A DNA stretch of 64,000 nt from Eudorina sp. 2006-703-Eu-15. Its lineage: Eukaryota > Chlorophyta > Chlorophyceae > Chlamydomonadales > Volvocaceae. Under the pieces are notes generated by a model, which was given only the letters and a program-made list of their open reading frames with translations, was not told the origin of the DNA and ran no database searches. Location of the stretch: the NCBI GenBank assembly GCA_003117195.1, contig BDSI01000001.1, positions 992,001 to 1,056,000 on the forward strand. Direction: 5' to 3'. This document shows positions 1-13,990 of this stretch, in pieces; position 1 is the first letter of the stretch, and every line of letters begins with the position of its first letter. A program made the translations under genes and the position numbers.

Positions 1-3000
1 GCGAGTCTGAGCTGGTCAAACTGATCACGGAGATCTACGACAGCGGGGTCAAGACGCTAGCCATGATGCGAGCCATGGGCATCTCCCACACCGCCAACAC
101 ACCCGTCGGGGATGCCATGCTGCGCGGCGTCAGCGGAGGTGATGAGGGATGTGTGTGTGTGTGTGTGTGTGCGTCGTGTGTGTGGGACTGCCGCGTTGTT
201 GTGGCGGGACACTGCAGGGAAGGTCAGGCTTGCAGAGGGGAGAATGGGCGATGAAAACAGGGGTTGCGCACGGGGTGCCGTACAGGTGTCGTGTTCTGGT
301 GCCGTGCGGATGCCTTCCTTGCATGAGTCCCACCGGTATCTCTTCCAAGTGAGCGAGCCCATCACTACCTTGCCAATCAGTAACTGACTCTTGAGCTGGT
401 TTGTACACGTGTGCATCATCGTCGCGCCGCCGGCCGCTGCCCCCCATGTACGGCAATCAACCGGATGTCCGGCAGGCCGCTGACGACTAGCGTGTGTGTA
501 TGTGTGTGCCCCGGTATGTTTCCTCGGTATGTGTCCCATGGGTCACAGGCGAGCGCAAGCGCGTCACGACCGCGGAAATGATGGTTGGGCCCCGCCGTGT
601 ACTGCTGCTGGACGAGATCTCCACCGGCCTGGATTCGGCCACGCTGTACAGCATCTGCGACACGCTGTGCAAGGTACGCACGCACGGCCCGTGCGACGCG
701 CGCGGCGGGCTCCCTCCCAGTTGCAACCTGCAGGGGCAGCCAACCAACCCCTCATGTACCGGGTGAGGCCGCGACCGGCGGCGGCGGCGTGAGCGAACCG
801 CAGCCGCGGCGGCCGCATCAGCAGAAAGCAGAGCCGTGTCGCCAGCTCGCTGTGTCCGGCGGCCACCGCGACCGTGTTCCTGTCCTCCGGTCGTAACCCC
901 CTTGGTGGTGTGCCCGGATGCCTCCTCCTCATCCTCATCCTCCTTTCTCGCTGATCGCGTCCTGGGGGCATGTCTTCGTCCGGCCTCCGGCGCCATCCCA
1001 AGTCCGATGCCCTCCCGTCCGATACTCCCCCGGTTCGTTTTTGGTTTTTATTTAGTTTTTAATGTATGAATTGAACCCCCCGGCGCGCAGGTCTCCAAGG
1101 CGCACGGCTTCACGCTGCTGGTCAGTCTGCTGCAGCCGCCCCCCGAGGTGTACATGCTGTTCGACGACGTGATGCTCATGTCGTCCGGGTACGTCAGGGT
1201 GCCGTACTGACTGTTGTACGACTGTTGTACTTTCAGACGGCCTGGCCCCTCGCGCAAGACCTCACTTGCTGTGCCCTGTGTGCTGACTCCGCTCCCCCTG
1301 CCTCCTCCTCCCCCTCCTCCCCTTCCTCCTTCCTCCCCCTCCTCCTCCCCCGCCCAGCCACGTGGTGTTCCATGGTCCGGTGGACCAGGCGCTGCCGTTC
1401 TATCAGGGCCTGGGCTTCGTGTGCCCCCCGCGCAAGGACGTGCCGTCGTTCCTGCAGGAGGTGGCGACCGCGTCAGGTGCGAGGGAGCGTTAGGGGGGGG
1501 GCGGGGGGAAGCCGGGTGCGGGTGAGCGAGGCGTCAGATGGGGGAACCGGGTGAGGTCTTCCTTGGGTAAGGGACTCGGGTGAGGAAGCCGGGTGCGGGG
1601 GGCGGCTTGGCGGGTGAGGGAGACAGGGAACCGAGTAAGGGAGCCGAGGGAGTGAGCCGAGTAGAGGAGCCGAGTAAGGGGTTCGAGTAAGGGAGCCGGG
1701 TGCGGTGGTGGGTGTGCTGGTGGGATGTCAATAGGGGCGTCGCGCCGCCCTCCTCTGCTTTACTTGCTTGTTGGTTTGCTTCCCGTGACTACCAGGGCAG
1801 CGAGAGCTCGCGTCGCCGGCGCTGCTCTCTCGAAAGCAGCAGCAGCAGCAGCAAGCAGGGGACGGCGGCGCGGGTGGTGGTGGTGGTGGCGGCGGCGGCG
1901 GCGGTGGTATCCCGGATGGTGGCGAGGGCAGCAGCAAGGGTGGCAAGGGCGGACACGGCGGCGGGAAGGACGGCTGCGCGCACGCGGCGTGGGTGATGCC
2001 GCCGGAGGAGGTGGTGGCGGCGTACTGGCAGGCCCCGGCGGGCAGGGACATGAGGGCGCTGCTGGACACGCCCTTCAAGAAGGAGGACAGGTGCGCGTTG
2101 TTTGATGCTGCTTGACCGGGGGAGAAATCGGAGGACGGATGTGCCCTGTTCGGTGTGTGTTGTTGCCGTGCGGTAGGGGCGGGCGCGTGGGGCCCCCGAC
2201 GCTCCGAAACCGCGACGTGGGCACGCACGCCGTACAACTCTTGAGTAACATTGCAGGGGACCGACTGAGACGACTGCGCTTCCTACCCGGCCACGTGCGT
2301 ACTGCACTCGCCCCACACCTGAACACAACATACTCCTCATCATATACCCCTCTTATCTCCTACCTGTGTCCAACTGGTCCTTTCACCCGCCGCACACGGT
2401 ATGCATGCAAGGCCCAGCGGGCCACTTGCTTCATCGCCAAATACCCCCACATCCTAAAGTCCTCAAGTCCCCCCTGGGCTGTTTTTCGTTTTATCCCTCC
2501 ATATCTTTTCATCCACGCCACGTCGCCACCCCATGCATATCCCCGCTGCATGCCTTGTTCCTCGCCCTCCGTCTCTCCTGCACTGACGGGCAGCCACCCG
2601 GCCGCGCTGGTGAAGACGCACTTTGCGCTCCGGCCGATGGAGGCGGTGGCGGTGGTGTTCAAGCGGCAGCTGCAGCTGGTGCTGCGGGACTCGGTGCTCA
2701 TCCGGGGGCGCCTGGTGCAGGTGGGAGAGGGCTGATGATGAGGGGCTGATGAGTGATGACTGATGAGAGGCTGAGTGCCACATTTATGTGTGGATCTGTA
2801 GGTGGATGTGAGAGAGGGCGGCTGATGATGAGGGGCTGATGGGAGGCGGAGTGCATTGTCAGTGGTGGATCTGTGACGCTGTCAGTGGACGCATACAACG
2901 ATAGATGTGTGGGGGACTGTGTATGGGGATGAGGGGATAATGCTCGCCCTGTCTCGGTGGCTTAGCTTACGGTGCTTTCGTGCCAGCCTGCACAAGACAC

Positions 3001-6000
3001 AATTACGTGATCGCCTCCTCGGGAGCAGTTGCGACCCCTACCACTGACCCACGGGTCACTCTCTGCCGCATAAAGAAATGGAACTGCTGCTATGGCTGCC
3101 TACTGCTGCTACGGCTGCCACTGTTGCTACATCTGCCAATGCTGCTACTGCTGCCAATGCTGCAACGTGTCCCCGCGTCCCGGCTGCCGCCCGCCCGCCC
3201 GGCCCCCCCCTCAGGTCATCGTGATGGGTTTCATCTGCGGCTCGCTGTTCTATCAGCTGGAGACCACGCTGGCGGACTCGCGGACGTACTTCGGCGTCTC
3301 CTTCCTGGCCGTCATGTTCATGGCCATGGGCGCCATGCCCGCCATCCCCATCACCATGGCCACAAAGGGGTGAGCGAGGAGTCCAGGGAGGGTGCTGCGC
3401 GGGGCCGCCGGATCACAAACTTCCAGCAGCGCCATTCAAGAGGGTTCGAGGGTGAATATGGGTTTGAGTGTGGGCAAGATCGTGCCGTACATAGATACAT
3501 ACCGACGCATCCCCAAGACCCACCCACGGCCCATAGTCCCCCCAAAGCGCTGGGGCCACAAAGCACCACCACCACCACCACCACCGAGCAGGTCTGGTCG
3601 GGGCCGCGCTCCGCCATTCTGCCTTGCCAACCCACCGTTTACGTACCCCCTCCCCGCCGCCGCCACCGCGCGTGGTAGAAGCACCGCTCCGCCGGCTGGT
3701 CCGGGCCGCGCTCCGGTTTTCTGCCTTGCTAACCGGCCGTTCCACACACGGACACACCCCACCCCACCCGCCGCAGCGTGTGGTACAAGCACCGCTCCGC
3801 TTCCTTCTACCCCGCCTGGTGCCACGCGCTGGGCGCCAACCTGGCTGCCATGCCCACCGCGTTCGTTGACTCGGCGATCTACAGCATCATCGTCTACTTC
3901 ATGGTAAGGCCCCTCTAGCCTACTCGCCAGCTACCTGCGGGTTTCGGAGCCTGCGGGTTCGTTCCCGCCGTCCGGGATTATTCAAATTCTGTTTACTCCC
4001 TCCCTGGACACATGCTACGGACGTACTGAGCACGCGTGCTTTGTGTCGTACCAACCTATCTACTCGACAACTAACAACCGGCTGGCGCACGGTCCCGCGC
4101 TGTGTCCCGTGGGTCGATGTGTGGGGATGTGTGCGGGTTTGCTGCCACGCACCCGCGTCCCCACTCCCTAGGTGGGCTACCACTACGCCCCCGGCTACTT
4201 CTTCTGCTTCTACCTGACGATGGCGACCTTCGCCATCGTCTGCAACGTCCTGTTCAGGTGCGCGGTGCTAGGTTGGGCTGGGCTGGGTTGGGCTGGGCTG
4301 GGCTGCAAGGACGTGCTGTGGTGTGCGGGCTGTTCGTGCCGGGGCGGGGCGGTTGAGCCAGAGAGGGGGCTTGTTGAGGCTGCGCAGGGACGTGGATGTG
4401 GGCAGATGGCGGCCGTGGGTGCGGGGATGCCGAGGCAACATCATTATCTATTGGGCTGGTTTTCTTTTGTACTTCCTCTGTGTCGATTGGCTAGGTGGCC
4501 AGCTCGACATAAGTGCTTACCAGTCATCAGTTTGCTGGCCTCGTGCGTTTTTCCTGTCCTAATTGACAGTAGAGTTGCCGTGCTGCTGATGTTTTTGCAA
4601 ACGCAATTGTGTGCGATGGCGATGCAATGCATCCTTTGTGACACAGACATCCCAAGGAACCCCAAAACCTGAACCCGAACCGCAGACCCCAATCCTATAT
4701 AATTTCAAAAATCACACACTACATTTCGCCAGCCACGCACTTCCTGTACCTATTCCACCTCGCCCTGCCGCCATCTGTCCCACGTGACACCCCTGTGGCT
4801 TCCGTACTGTGGCTTCCGTACCGTGTGTACGACCTCCGCAGGCTGATCGCCTACACGGCGCCCAACCCCGTCATGGCCAACTCGTTCGGTGGCTTCCTGC
4901 TGCTCATCCTCATCCTGCTGTCCGGCTTCGCGATCATCCGAGGTGAGAAGGCGGCCGCGCCGGCGCAGCGCCCTCGTGGCAGCAGCCCCGAGGTTTCGGG
5001 GGCAGGTTTCTGGGCATGGTGCGGGTATGTCCGGTTGGGGCGGGTGCGCGGGTGCTGGGCGCTTGTCGGGTCCGGACTCCGGAGCCCACCACTGTTTTCC
5101 AGCACTGCTACCACATCACGTCATGTCCGTGATGTGGCCGGAACAGCGGATCGACGTCAGTTTGATCCTTTCGGCCTCAATCCCTCAAGGATCCCTCAAT
5201 CCCGCAATCGCATGCGTGCGCGACGTTGCCCGCCCCCGCGCCTGCTAGGGTCCACCTGCCCGTCTCGCTGCATGTGGGCCTTACATGGGCCGTGTGTTCC
5301 CGGGCGGGCTGCGGGTACCGGCCGCCGCCCCCACACATCCCCGACTCAACCGCCACACGCACACCCGGGTACATGCGGCACTCTCCCCCCCGACCCCGCC
5401 GTCCCGGGTACATTTCTGGGCTTCATTTTTTCTTTTATTGCAATCCCCGCCGTCCATGCAGGCTCTATCCCCGACTACTGGATCTGGGCCTACTACATCA
5501 GCCCCTTCTCCTGGGCGCTGCGCTGCATCGTGGTCAACGAGTTCACGGCGCCGCCCTGGAGGGTGCCCAGCCCCAGCAGTGAGTGTCGGGCGGTGCCCTC
5601 AAGCAGGCGTGCGCGCGGGGGGTTGGGCCTGGGTGGCGGCGGGCCTCCGGATGGAGTGGCTCTAGCCTGCAACTCTGCAGTGTGTGTTTGACACATGGGA
5701 AGGTTTCGCCCCCGAGAGGTTCGTGTACTGCTAGCAATCCACCAACCCGCACTATTGTGAAAACGGTCCCAACGGTCCCCAGCGACCCCACCAGCGCCCG
5801 CCTTCCGAGCCGAGGTTCCCCTCCCCACGCTGCGCTCGTGTTTCGTGTTTTGTATCTAAACCCCGCAACGCTCTCGGGTCCATGCGCCCGCAGACCCCAA
5901 CATATCGCTTGGCCAGGAGGCGATGATGACGTTCGACTTCTACACCACCCGCGACTGGTTCTGGTCGGGCATCGGCTACATGTGGGGCCTCACCATCTTC

Positions 6001-9000
6001 CTGGTCGGCCTGTCGGCTCTATCCCTGAGGTTCCTGTCCGGTGGGTGGGCGCCAGGTGATGCCAACGACCAACGACCAACGGACCCCGATCGGCTCTGTC
6101 CCGCGGTGTCCTGTCTCGATCGCCGCGGTCGGCGCACACACCGACTCGGGAGCCGCGGTCGGCGCACTCCTGTTCTGCCCGCCTCCGAAATACTCGGGAC
6201 TCGGGGGATGTGATCTCAGGTGACCCCTTGCTCGGTTGAGCTCGTTGTGCCGACATGTCTATGCCGACAAGGGTCTTCATTATTTCCCACCATCGTTGGT
6301 TCGTCACTTCGCCCGCCTCCCTGTGTATCCTCGCTTGAACAGGTGAGCCGCCCGTCGCCCGGGTGGCGGATCCGGAGCAGCTGGCGGAGGCGCGCGCGAA
6401 AGCAGCGGAGGCGCGCGCCGCCGCCGCCGCGGCGGCCGCGGCCGCTGCCGGTGCCAAGAGCGAGGGCAGCAACGATGCCAAGGACGTCAAACTCGATGTC
6501 GGGAAGCTGCCGTACACGCCCATAACGCTGGTGTTCCAGGACCTCAAGTACGGCCCTAACTTTGTGTCGGTGTGTGGCTGTGTGCCCACATGTCGGTTTC
6601 CTGTCGTGCTTGACTTGATCTCCAACACGGATCGAAGGTCCCGGGTTTCCATGTCTGTTCGTCATTCGAAGGAGGTGCGCGATGGTTTCGGCGCGCAGGA
6701 GGCGTCCTCCCCTGGTTTGTGGCTCGCTCTCCTCCCCTCGTCCCCTGCCGGACCCCAGGACAACCAACCACCCCCCCTGCCGCCCGCCCACCCGCCCCTC
6801 TCAGGTACTTTGTTCCCAACCCGTCCAAGGGCCAGAAGGCCGCTGATGGCTCCCCCCAGCCCGACAAGCTGGAGCTGCTCAAGGGCATCACGGGCTTCGC
6901 AGCGCCGGGCACCATGACGGCTCTCATGGGCGGATCGGGCGCGGGTGAGGGGGCAAGGGGGAGGGGAGGGACACTGGAGGGGGTGAGGGGTGAGGGGTGA
7001 GAGGGAGGGGGCCTGGAGGGGGCCATCCAGGCCGAGGGAGGCAAGGAGAACAGGAAGTTCCCAGCAGCAGGGCCAGACCATACCCGCCTCCAGGGTCGAG
7101 TCCGGGTGCCCGGGTAACCTGATAGGAGAAACGTTACCCAGGGCAGGTCCAGGGTCGCCTTCCTCATCCTGTCCTGCCCTTCCTTTGACCCGTCCTGTTG
7201 CAGTGGACCTCGCGAAGCGCTTCCCTCCTCCCCCTGCCCCCCTCCCCCCGGCCCTCCCTGCCCCCCCAGGCAAGACCACGCTGATGGACGTGATCGCGGG
7301 GCGCAAGACGGTGGGCGACATCACGGGACACATCTGGGTCAACGGCCACCCCAAGGAGCAGGGCTCATGGGCCAGGTCCTCGGGGTATGTGGAGCAGATG
7401 GACATACACACGCCGGCAACGGTGAGCTGGGGGGGAGGCCGGGGTTAAATTGAAAAAAGAAATAAACCCGAAGAACGAACCCGGGCACACCCAGCACAGC
7501 TCAGTATGCTTACGTGGGGGGCCGGGGGAAGGGGAGGAGCGGGGCTGGGGGAGGAGAGGGGGAGCGGGGCCGTGCGTGCTCCAGGGGGTTATGGGGAAGG
7601 GGCGCTATGACTCCACACGAAGCGGCGGTGCGGAACACGTCTTGCCGCACACTGTGTTACACGCTGTCTGGCCACCGCCTCTAAAGGGCCTGGTGCCCGC
7701 ATGGTTGTGTGGGGGGGGGGCGCTGGCCCGACTGCCGTACATAATATTACACCGTACCCCCGCGGCGCCGCAGACCGTCCTGGAGGCGCTTATGTTCTCC
7801 GCGCGGCTGCGGCTGCCCCGCGAAACCCCCCGCCCCATCGTGCGCGCCTACGTGGACAACGTGATCGATATGGTGGAGCTGAACGATGGTGGGTCTAACC
7901 TTTTCAACACGGCTGCCCTAGGGCCATTGGGTCGCTCGTGGTCCAGGGGAACGCTGACCCCTCTACGGCAGCACGGGGCACTTGCGGTCGATTTCAAGGG
8001 TTCTGGGGTCAGTCTGGGGTCAGTCTGGGGTCAGTCTGGGGTCAGTCAGTCTGGGGTCAGTCAGTCTGGGGTCAGTCAGTCTGGGGTCAGTCTGGCAAAC
8101 TGCGAGTCAGTCAACGCCGCGCCCGGAGCGCAGCCATTTCGCCTGGTCCTGGTCCTAGGCCGCCAGCAGGCCGGCCGGGAGGGCCGCCTGCCCCTAGGTC
8201 TGTGACATGGACCGGAGCAGGACGAACCAGGGCAGGGGCAGGGCGGACCAGGAAGGCCCGCCAGGAAGCTGCAGTCTTTCACACGACCCGTTGCGCATCT
8301 GTCCGCAACCCCACTCTCTCCCCCTTGTTCTCTTTCCCGCCCTTCGAGCGCAAACCCACACCCACACGCACACGCCCACTCTCTCCCTCCTCAGTCATGT
8401 TCAGCATCGTGGGTCTCCCCGGCGGCAGCAGCGGCACCGGCCTCAACGTGGATGCCCGCAAGCGGCTGACCCTGGCGGTGGAGCTGGTGGCCAACCCCGC
8501 CTGCGTCTTCATGGACGAGCCGACAAGCGGTGAGGGACGGGAAGGGGCGGGGGGCGGCTGGGCAGGGATGATGCGAGGTGGCGCGGGCGGCTGGGCAGGG
8601 GTGATGGCCAGCCGGGTGCTGGGGAGGGAGGGAGCCGGAGCGGGTGTTGGGACGTTGGAAAGTCCCGCAGGAGGGGCCCAACAGTTATTCGTCTGGGGAC
8701 AACGAGGGAATGAGAGAGGGTCAGAGTCACACCTGCCGCGCCAAGCACCACACCACACCGCCAATTCGGTAGCCTACCTCCTCCCACAGCCCATATCTAC
8801 GGGTAGCCCCGGTCCCCCGTCCTCACGTCCCACCGCTATCACCCGCCCCCCTCCGCCCGGCCCCACTCACAGGCCTGGACGCCCGCGCCGCCAGCATCGT
8901 AATGAAGGCCATCCGCAATGTGGCGGCGGACGGCCGTACAGTCATGGTCACCATCCACCAGCCCTCCATCGAGATCTTCGAGGCATTCGACAACCTGCTG

Positions 9001-12000
9001 CTGCTGCAAGTGGGTGGCAGGAAGGGGGGGCAAAATGGACAGGGGAGGTTCGCAGTTTCGCGGTTTCGCTGTCTTGATTAAGATGAGGGGGCCACAGAGA
9101 GGTAGGGGCGTTGGTCACCATGCAAGGGATGCTGGAAAGTAGCTCTGCGCTATTGCGGCGGCCGGCGTATAAAACCCTTACGCGGACATCAATGTACTAC
9201 CAGCTGACGGTTAACAGTTGATGTATTCTAATGAAGCTCCATGACAGCACATCGAAGACAACAAATGCACACAGATTTATTGTCTCAGACAAGATAACCA
9301 GGATAATGCCGTACAGATAAGGGACCACCAACACCCGGAAGACACACGCCAAAGGGACTGCAATCTGCGCTTGCCCAACTAACAATTAACGCTTCCTGCC
9401 CTTGCCCAATTCTGCACTGCATCGTTGCTTCCTCGGACCGCCATTCCGCGGTCTACCCTTTCTTCCCGGCTCATCCCTACCTGGCCGGCCAACGTACGAC
9501 AGCGTGGCGGTCGTACAACGTACTTCGGGCCACTGGGTGCCCACAGCAAGGGGCTGGTGGACTACCTCACGAATGCGGTACCGGGTAGGTGCCGTACTGG
9601 TTGCGTGTCGTACTGGCCCAGGGAGGGCGCATGGAGGTCAGTACAGCCGTCGAGGCCGCAGAAGCCCTCGGCTGTGTTTCCTTCATCTGAAAGGGGGCCC
9701 GGTATCGGGCCCGGCGGATAAGCCCTCTGGCCCGGCACCCGTCCTGGGGTTGCCCTACTCCCTGTCAGGCCCTCTCATCCCAACCCGATTCCACACCACA
9801 CCGCCCAGCCTCATCAACCGCCGCTGCACCGCGGCCTGCTCCTCCCGCCCCCGTGTGTGTGCCCCCATCTATCCTCCCCACACACCAGGTGTTGAGCCGC
9901 TGCCGCCCGGCTACAACCCCGCCACCTGGATGCTGGAGGTGACCGGGGCGGCCAAGGCGGTGCGGATCAAGGCGGTGGAGGGCGTGGACTGGCCGCAGGT
10001 ACGGTGATCACGGTGCCGTACGGTACGGTACGGTACAGTACGCGGTTTTCGGGGTCGCGGGCCACGGGCGGGATGTCGGGATAAAAGCTACTAAGCACCT
10101 GAGCGGGGCCCAGGGGATCGGGGCACAGCAGATTGCATCCTGGCGCTTGTGGACTGATCACCACTTGCGGCCATCACGTGCTCCAGGGATGGCAGCAGCC
10201 ATCACCCGCAGAAGGGAAGGGGGCCCTCTGGCTGGGGCACCCTCGATCCTCGCCAAGTCGCTCGCCAGCTCCCCAACGGGCCGCTGAAGAGGGCCATGAC
10301 GTCATCTAGGTGCCCTCCCTCCCTCCCTGCCTCCCTCCCAAACACGTCCCTGTCCCTGTCGCTGGCCCTGTCGCTGCTCCCGCCGCCGCCAGGTCTACGC
10401 GGCCAGCTCCCTCGCCGCCACCAACGCCGCCCGGGCGCAGCAGCTAATCGACGACAGCCGAGCCGCGCACCCGGAGCCGCTGGCTGTGTCGGGCAAGTAC
10501 GCGGCCAGCATACCCACGCAGGTGAGTGGGGCGGGTGCTCGGGTCCGGGGCGGGCTGGGAGGGTGGAGAGGACGACGCCGTCATTCGACACCATCACCTG
10601 AACGGGGTGCGCCAGTTTAGTAGTCCACAAGGGGATACCCCAGGGGATACTACATTGCTTGTCCACGTATAATATACTGCTTGTCCTTGCAATTTTTGCA
10701 ATACCCCAACCACACCGCCTTCCCGCCATTTTCTTTCCCTCCCCACTGCGCCCGCCTGACAGCTGTTCGCACTGGCCAACAAGTTCCGCCTTGTGTACTG
10801 GCGCACCCCGTCGTACAATTTTGTACGGCTGGCAATGACGGTCGTCTGCGCACTCGTGTACGGCAGCATCTACTGGGGCCAGGGCGACGTCCCCAACCCG
10901 GCCGGCATCGGCAACGTGCAGAACGTGATCGGTGTCATGTACAGCTCCACCACTTTCCTTGGAATGATGGGTACGTACATGCCGTACAGCGTGGCTGCAT
11001 GCATGCCGTACATACACGTGCATGCGGGACGACGCATGCACGTGGAGTTAGTTGCGTGACTAGGAGGGCGAGCACACCCGAGCGCATGCAGCAGCGGCGG
11101 TGCGTGGCGCCGCTGGGCAGAGGGTCGCACCAGGGGGCGGACGCCAAATAAGCCCAATCAATGACGGGGAGGGTCGAAGGTCGTACAGGAGCGAGGGTCG
11201 TACAGGAGCGAGGGAAGCGAGTACCTAGAACCCCGGGGTCGGTGTCTTCGACCCCGCCCGCCCGCCCGCCCGCCCGCCCGCCCGCCCGCCTGCCCGCCAG
11301 CACGCACGGCCGCCTGCGAATCCTTGGTGCAGAATTTATTAGTTCAACGTCCTGCAATGATGGCGTTTTAGAAATCAAGGCTGCTACGCTAGAAGCCCTG
11401 GAAACCCATGTCGTAACTGCTGACGCAATACATACCGCGGTCATAGTCTGCCCCCACCTACCTACCCTGCCGGATACCCACATGCATGCGCAGGTATGAA
11501 TGCCGTACAGCCGCTGCTGGGCTTCGAGCGCGTGGTAAGTCGCTTGGGAGTGTTGCTTAACTGCTGTAAGGATGTATGGACTGATGGATTAACGTCCTGT
11601 ATTGCGTGAGGGAAGCTTGTTGGGGGACGGGCAGCTGGCCCTCATCCCAAAACCAAACCCTCCATACCCAAACCCAAACACAGACACGAACACAAACTTT
11701 CTCAACCCTAAACCCTTCATTCAACAGCCTTCGGTGACGGTGCATGGCTTATCGTGGCTTATCAATGCAACACACATCTCCCGATCATCACCTGATGATG
11801 CAATTCCCCGTGAGGACAATACCGTTTGAAAACGAACACGCGCCGCCCCGTCTTCCTGCCTGGCTGCTGAGCCCTTCCTGCCGCCTCGACGTTCTGTTGC
11901 GTCGCCCTGTCTGGCTGGTCTTCACCCAGGTGTACTACAGGGAGCAGGCCTCTGCGATGTACAGCCCATGGGTGTACGGCTTCGTACTGAACGGCGTGGA

Positions 12001-13990
12001 GACGCCGTACCTGATAGCGCAAGTGTTCCTCTTCGTCGGCATCCTGTACCCCATGTTGCACTTCGCCGACGGTGAGCGCGGTGGTTGCTGTGCGAGCAGT
12101 ACGAGTTGCTGTACGAGCAGTACGAGAAGTACGAGTGACCGGACGTGGTGGCCATACATGGCGCCGCATTTACGATGGGTGTTTGAAGTAGGTCACCGAG
12201 CGGCAATTCACCTATTACCTTGCCCCTGTAATAAGGAGCCGCGCCCCCCCGCCGTGCGCCCTGTCCTGCCCTGTCCTGCTTATCCCCTACCTGTCCTGCT
12301 TGTGTCCTGATCCTGTGGTTGCAGGCGCTGGGCACTTTTTCTTCTACGTTCTCATGAAGCTGGAGGTGGGCAGTGGGGTTTATATAGGTGGTGGAACTGC
12401 AGCAGGGTTAAGAAAAATCAAACGGGTAGATTCATAGGAAAAGCGCGCGGCGGCGGTCTTCGGCTTTTGTGCTGCCGGGGCCTACGGCCTTCATTATTAT
12501 TTGTAATCCCCTTTGTACACGTGATACTTGACACAGCACCCCGAAAACGAACATCTGCGCCTCCCAGGAGAATGAAATCACAGGGGTCCCCACGCGGTTA
12601 TTACGGTGGTTATGATTTATTGTTGGTTGCTGTGTCCGTACACGCCTGCCGTACTTATGTGCATGGAACGCCGCTACATACGTGGACGCCATGCATGAGT
12701 CAAAGAAAGACCTCCCGACCGAGCGACTTTGTTTGCTGCCCCCTTATCCGCGCTTCTCCGCAGACCCTCGCCTTCTACCTGGCTTTCGGCAGCATGCTCG
12801 TGTACATCACCCCCAGCCAGCAGCTGGCGCAGGTGGCGGGTGCGGGCTTTAATTTCCTGTTCAACCTCTTCAACGGTTTCGTGATCACGTACCCGTCCAT
12901 TCCCATCTACTACAAGTGGGCGAACAGGTCAGTACGACGACTGTACGGAATTGCCGTACAAAATATCCGTACAGAATGTCCGGGCTACTATTGTGAGCGT
13001 GCTGCGCCGGACGGAGACAAGTGCGGTTGAGTGCCGACGCTTACTTGTCTGTCAAACGACAGTGGGTAATTATTGGCAAGGCCTGCGGATTACGCGTACA
13101 TTGCCGTGAATTGTGATTGATTATGAATTGGTCACCGTGTGTGCCGTTGCGGCTGACCCGGGGTGTCGGTTCTGACCGTTACACACGCTTGCGTGCTTTG
13201 GACTGCCATACCAACAGGGTCAGTCCGACCACGTGGGTGTTGTACGGCCTGGCGGCCGATCAGCTGGGCGGCAACAAGACGCCCTTCGTCATACCCGGCG
13301 CCTCGGCAATGACCACCGTCTCCGCGTTCCTGCAGTCGACTTTTGGTTACGTGTACAGCTTCAGGTACGGCATGTGGGCGTTATTTAAGTTGGGCGGGCC
13401 CGCGTGAAATAAATGAATTCCGGGTGGGTGGGTGGGATGCTTTCCGGCTGATTGCCGCAGCGGCTGGCGCCACGTGTCATACATCAGGTCCTGACCCGCA
13501 GCCATACATGTGCCCCAACCGCCAACTGAATTACCGTATATACCTCGTTGTACGACAAATGATGAGGCCCCCGCGAGTTCCATGCCCGTTATGCTCCCGG
13601 GATGGCTCCCTCGCCACGGCCGTGCGTGACGTCTGGCTGGATGACGTACGTGTTTGTTTGTGGCTGCCCCATCGGGGTTGGACGGAAGCACGCACCCCTG
13701 CACGACATGTTACCAGGCATCATCAGCAGTACGTAGTAGTATGTAGTCCTGCGCCTACTCACACCTTACCCCCTGGCGCGTGGAGGCGTAATGGTCGGTT
13801 AGCTAGCTAGGCCGTCATGTCCGTTGAAACCCTCAACGAACTTACCCGATCCGGCGGCCGCGCGCGCGGACCCTACCTACCAACGGCACATCACAGGTTC
13901 TGGTGCCTGCTCATCGTCTTCGCCTACATCCTGGCCTTCCGCGTGATTGGCATCCTGGCGCTGCGCTACATCATGTTCTTGAAGCGCTGA
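1..13990 (+). CDS. Full-size ABCG (PDR-type) ABC transporter, 5'-truncated by window edge
   Basis: Membrane ATPase of the pleiotropic-drug-resistance type, expected to export hydrophobic compounds or lipids; substrate unknown. I joined 28 exons: 3-138, 549-673, 1091-1188, 1358-1476, 1796-2090, 2594-2720, 3215-3369, 3777-3903, 4172-4257, 4842-4942, 5462-5578, 5894-6040, 6343-6547, 6805-6944, 7270-7421, 7774-7888, 8395-8529, 8873-9009, 9503-9584, 9889-9998, 10393-10521, 10763-10970, 11494-11534, 11930-12071, 12325-12365, 12764-12927, 13218-13364, 13897-13990. They total 3675 nt, giving 1224 residues with no frame break. Order: end of NBD1 (signature VSGGERKR, Walker [12 protein letters not shown], the degenerate SLLQP H-loop usual for PDR NBD1), a Gln/Gly-rich loop (exon 5), first membrane domain, an Ala-rich linker (exon 13), NBD2 (Walker A GGSGAGKTT split between exons 14 and 15, Walker [15 protein letters not shown]-loop TIHQPS), second membrane domain. 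Family length is about 1400-1450 residues, so roughly 200 N-terminal residues lie upstream. ABCG/PDR class is sure; the subgroup is not. Confidence 0.95.
8001..8095. repeat. Short GT/CAG-rich tandem repeat in ABCG intron
   Basis: Repeats of GTCTGGGGTCA, with some units extended by TCAG, fill part of the intron between exons 16 and 17 of the ABCG gene. The region is purely intronic and does not touch the splice sites. Confidence 0.85.
11255..11300. repeat. (CCCG)n microsatellite in ABCG intron
   Basis: A run of CCCG units lies in the intron between exons 22 and 23 of the ABCG gene. No coding content is seen. Confidence 0.8.

Noticed and set aside
128..260. Cys/Val-rich small frames near the start of the window
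   Set aside because: They are translations of a (TG)n microsatellite in the first visible ABCG intron.
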